A stretch of 6,469 nucleotides of DNA from Aminidesulfovibrio sp040307135 (lineage in GTDB: Bacteria > Desulfobacterota > Desulfovibrionia > Desulfovibrionales > Desulfovibrionaceae), in contig JAWRKD010000050.1 of NCBI GenBank assembly GCA_040307135.1, positions 1 to 6,469 of the forward strand, given 5' to 3'. Position numbers and translations under genes: made by a program. This document shows positions 4,410-6,469 of this stretch, piece after piece. Under the pieces are notes generated by a model. It saw nothing but the letters and a program-made list of their open reading frames with translations. It was not told where the DNA came from and ran no database searches. Position 1 is the stretch's first letter, and each line of letters starts with the position of its first letter.

Positions 4410-6443
4410 ATGCGGCTGAATCTGCAAGTGAAATTCTTCGCCCCTGTGCTCGTCGTGATCCTGGCGGGCATGGCCCTGCTGGTGGGCCTCAACTCCCGCA
4501 ACGAGAAACACGCCTTCGACCTGGTTTCCGAAGAGACCATGTCCCTCATGGGCCAGGCCCTGGCCAACGACATCAGCGGCAACGTGGCCGCCAACCTGGC
4601 CATCATGGAGGCCTTCGCGGCCGAGCCCGTGCTGGCCGGGCCGCTCCTGGGCCAGGCCCCGGACGCGGCCAACGCCGCCCTCCGGCACATGGTCCGCTCC
4701 ATGCAGGGCGTGGACTACGCCAACGTCTTCAACCTCAAGGCCGACTCCGTGGCCTCCACCAACGCGGCCTCCATCGGCAAGATCAACGTGGCCGACCGCG
4801 ACTATTTCCAGCTCGTGGCCGGGGGCAAGCCCACAGCCCTGTCCAAGGCCATCGTGAGCCGCACCACGGGCAAGGCCGTGGTGGTCATCGCCCGGTCCAT
4901 CCTGGACCAGGACAAGAAACTCCTGGGCGTGCTCAACGCGGGCCTGGCCCTGGACGGCCTGACCAAGGCCCTGTCCGAGACGCGCATCGGCAGCACGGGC
5001 TACGCCTTCATCCTGGACAAGGACGGCATGGTCCTGGCCCACCCGGACCCGGAGCAGCTCATGAAGACCGACCTGGCCAAGACCCCCCTGGGCCAGGGCG
5101 CGATGGCCGTGCAGACTTCCGGCATCGTGCGCTTCGAGGACGCCGGGGGCGAACAGATGGCCGCGGTGCGCCGCGACCCGGACACGGGCTGGATCTTCGC
5201 CGTGGTGGCGCCCTCCAGCGACCTGCGCGCCCACGTCCAGGCTGCGGCCCGCTCCAACATGCTCCTGGCCGGCCTGCTCACCGTGGCCCTCATCCTCTCC
5301 GTGAGCCTGGCGGTGCGGGGCTTCATCCTCAAGCCCCTCAGGCGCTGCACCGGCTTTGCCCAGTCCGTGGCCCAGGGCGACCTGAACGGCCGCCTGGACA
5401 TCGCCACCCGCGACGAGATGGGCGATCTGGCCCAGGCCCTGGGCGAAATGACCGCCAGCATCCGCACCAGTCTGGAGGCCGCGGCCCAGCGCGGGGCCGA
5501 GGCCGAGGAGCAGACGCGCAAGGCCGTGGCCGCCCTGGGCCAGGCCGAGGAATCGCGGGCCAGGGCCGAGCGGGCCAAGTCCGAGGGCATGGTCGCGGCC
5601 GCGGACCGGCTCCAGGGCATCATTGAGGCCCTGACCCAGGCCTCGCAGCGGCTCTCGTCCGAGGTCAGCGACATCTCCCGCGAGGTGGAGGAACAGGAGA
5701 AGCGCACCGCCGAGACAGCCACGGCCATGGAGGAGATGAACGCCACCGTGCTGGAGGTGGCCAAGAACGCCGGGGCCGCGGCCGAGACCGCGGACGGCGC
5801 GCGCGGCAAGGCCCTGAGCGGCGAGGCCGTGGTGGAACACTCCCTCAAGGCCATCAACAAGGTGGACGCCCTGTCCCGGGAGCTCAAGACGGGCATGGAC
5901 CAGCTGGGCGCGCAGGCCCAGTCCATCGGCCACATCATGAACGTGATCAACGACATCGCGGACCAGACCAACCTCCTGGCGCTGAACGCGGCCATCGAGG
6001 CCGCCCGCGCGGGCGACGCGGGCCGCGGCTTCGCCGTGGTGGCCGACGAGGTGCGCAAGCTGGCCGAAAAGACCATGACCGCCACCAAGGAGGTGGGCTC
6101 GGCCATCGAGGCCATCCAGTCCGGCACCCGCCAGAACGTGGGCAAGGTGGACCAGGCCGCCGCCGCGGTGGAGGAGGCCACGGGCCTGGCCAAGGATTCC
6201 GAGACCGCCCTGCGCGAGATCGTGGGCCTGGTGGAGACCACCTCCCAGCAGGTCACGAGCATCGCCACCGCGGCCGAGGAACAGTCCGCGGCCAGCGAGG
6301 AGATCAACCGCTCCGAGGAGGAGGTCAACCGGATCACCGGCCGCATCGCCCAGGGCATGCGCGAATCGGCCCAGGCCGTGCAGGACTTGGCGGACCGCAT
6401 CCGCGAGCTGGAGGAGATGGTGCGGGCCTTGCGGGCCGGATAG
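4410..6443 (+). CDS. Methyl-accepting chemotaxis protein with periplasmic Cache-type sensor
   Basis: The protein has 677 residues. ATG 4410 follows GGAGGAG (4399-4405); the frame is open further upstream but has no better start. Order: transmembrane helix 1 (~9-27); periplasmic sensor (~30-280) of dCache type, with a helical start, VADRDYFQLVAGGK (127-140), SRTTGKAVVVIARSI (150-164), GVLNAGLALDGL (173-184), and a second lobe GSTGYAFILDKDGMVLAHPD (194-213); transmembrane helix 2 (~284-301); HAMP (~302-354); then a long cytoplasmic coiled coil. The hairpin tip that binds CheA and CheW is DIADQTNLLALNAAIEAARAGDAGRGFAVVADEVRKLAEKT (515-555). Paired Glu/Gln residues such as EEQSAASEE (623-631) may be methylation sites. 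There is no C-terminal CheR-tethering pentapeptide. The Asp expected in amino-acid-type dCache after GV is absent (GVLNAG), so the ligand is unknown. No other chemotaxis genes adjoin it. Confidence 0.93.
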   Translation: MRLNLQVKFFAPVLVVILAGMALLVGLNSRNEKHAFDLVSEETMSLMGQALANDISGNVAANLAIMEAFAAEPVLAGPLLGQAPDAANAALRHMVRSMQGVDYANVFNLKADSVASTNAASIGKINVADRDYFQLVAGGKPTALSKAIVSRTTGKAVVVIARSILDQDKKLLGVLNAGLALDGLTKALSETRIGSTGYAFILDKDGMVLAHPDPEQLMKTDLAKTPLGQGAMAVQTSGIVRFEDAGGEQMAAVRRDPDTGWIFAVVAPSSDLRAHVQAAARSNMLLAGLLTVALILSVSLAVRGFILKPLRRCTGFAQSVAQGDLNGRLDIATRDEMGDLAQALGEMTASIRTSLEAAAQRGAEAEEQTRKAVAALGQAEESRARAERAKSEGMVAAADRLQGIIEALTQASQRLSSEVSDISREVEEQEKRTAETATAMEEMNATVLEVAKNAGAAAETADGARGKALSGEAVVEHSLKAINKVDALSRELKTGMDQLGAQAQSIGHIMNVINDIADQTNLLALNAAIEAARAGDAGRGFAVVADEVRKLAEKTMTATKEVGSAIEAIQSGTRQNVGKVDQAAAAVEEATGLAKDSETALREIVGLVETTSQQVTSIATAAEEQSAASEEINRSEEEVNRITGRIAQGMRESAQAVQDLADRIRELEEMVRALRAG

Positions 6444-6469
6444 ACCAGAGAGGCAGGCGGTCCGGGTCC

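Noticed and set aside
4155..5933. 592-codon open frame on the - strand across the chemoreceptor and the upstream regulatory region
   Set aside because: It is antisense to an unmistakable MCP, rich in Gly/His/Leu/Ala and without a recognisable domain or ribosome site.
5000..6400. 466-codon open frame on the - strand opposite the MCP signalling domain
   Set aside because: It is Ser/Ala/Arg-rich, as expected from reverse reading of a heptad-repeat coiled coil.
5470..6440. Short repeated motifs inside the MCP gene (GAGG, GGCC and similar)
   Set aside because: They follow from the Ala/Glu-rich heptad coiled coil and high GC codon use, not from a DNA repeat element.

Overview
The window is very GC-rich DNA from what looks like a deltaproteobacterial sulfate reducer of the Desulfovibrio group. 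This is inferred from codon usage, strong GGAG-type ribosome sites, the style of the chemoreceptor, and the Phage_CI/S24-type regulator and Gate-domain membrane protein, all familiar from that group. No species can be named. The first 28 bases are a run of C at what is probably a contig edge.

Layout, left to right: the last ~46 codons of hflC (+) and a hairpin terminator; about 370 bases without a convincing gene but with several hairpins, ending in an 18-bp palindrome; a stand-alone CI-like repressor (576-1295, +) with its own terminator; panB (1428-2261, +) behind a clear sigma-70-type promoter; an iron superoxide dismutase gene, sodB (2861-2265, -), meeting panB tail to tail with 3 bases between stop codons; a divergent intergenic region; a Gate-domain ('nucleoside recognition') membrane protein (3098-4054, +); a 355-base regulatory interval; and a complete transmembrane methyl-accepting chemotaxis protein (4410-6443, +). 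The last 26 bases hold nothing recognisable.

The genes do not form one operon or pathway. They are mostly single-gene units with housekeeping (HflC, PanB), oxygen-defence (SodB), transport-like (Gate protein) and sensory (MCP) roles. The repressor has an S24/LexA-like C-terminal domain in which both expected catalytic residues are replaced, so it is probably not self-cleaving.

The most unusual part is 4055-4300. Five exact TGTGCA hexamers (four direct, one inverted) lie just after the membrane-protein stop codon. They are followed by a TATAAT box abutting a perfect 14-bp palindrome, a good sigma-54 promoter match, and about 100 nt later a perfect 14-bp-stem terminator. No credible ORF lies between promoter and terminator. 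The arrangement is what one expects of an activator-controlled, sigma-54-dependent small RNA gene upstream of the chemoreceptor. This is inference from sequence layout.
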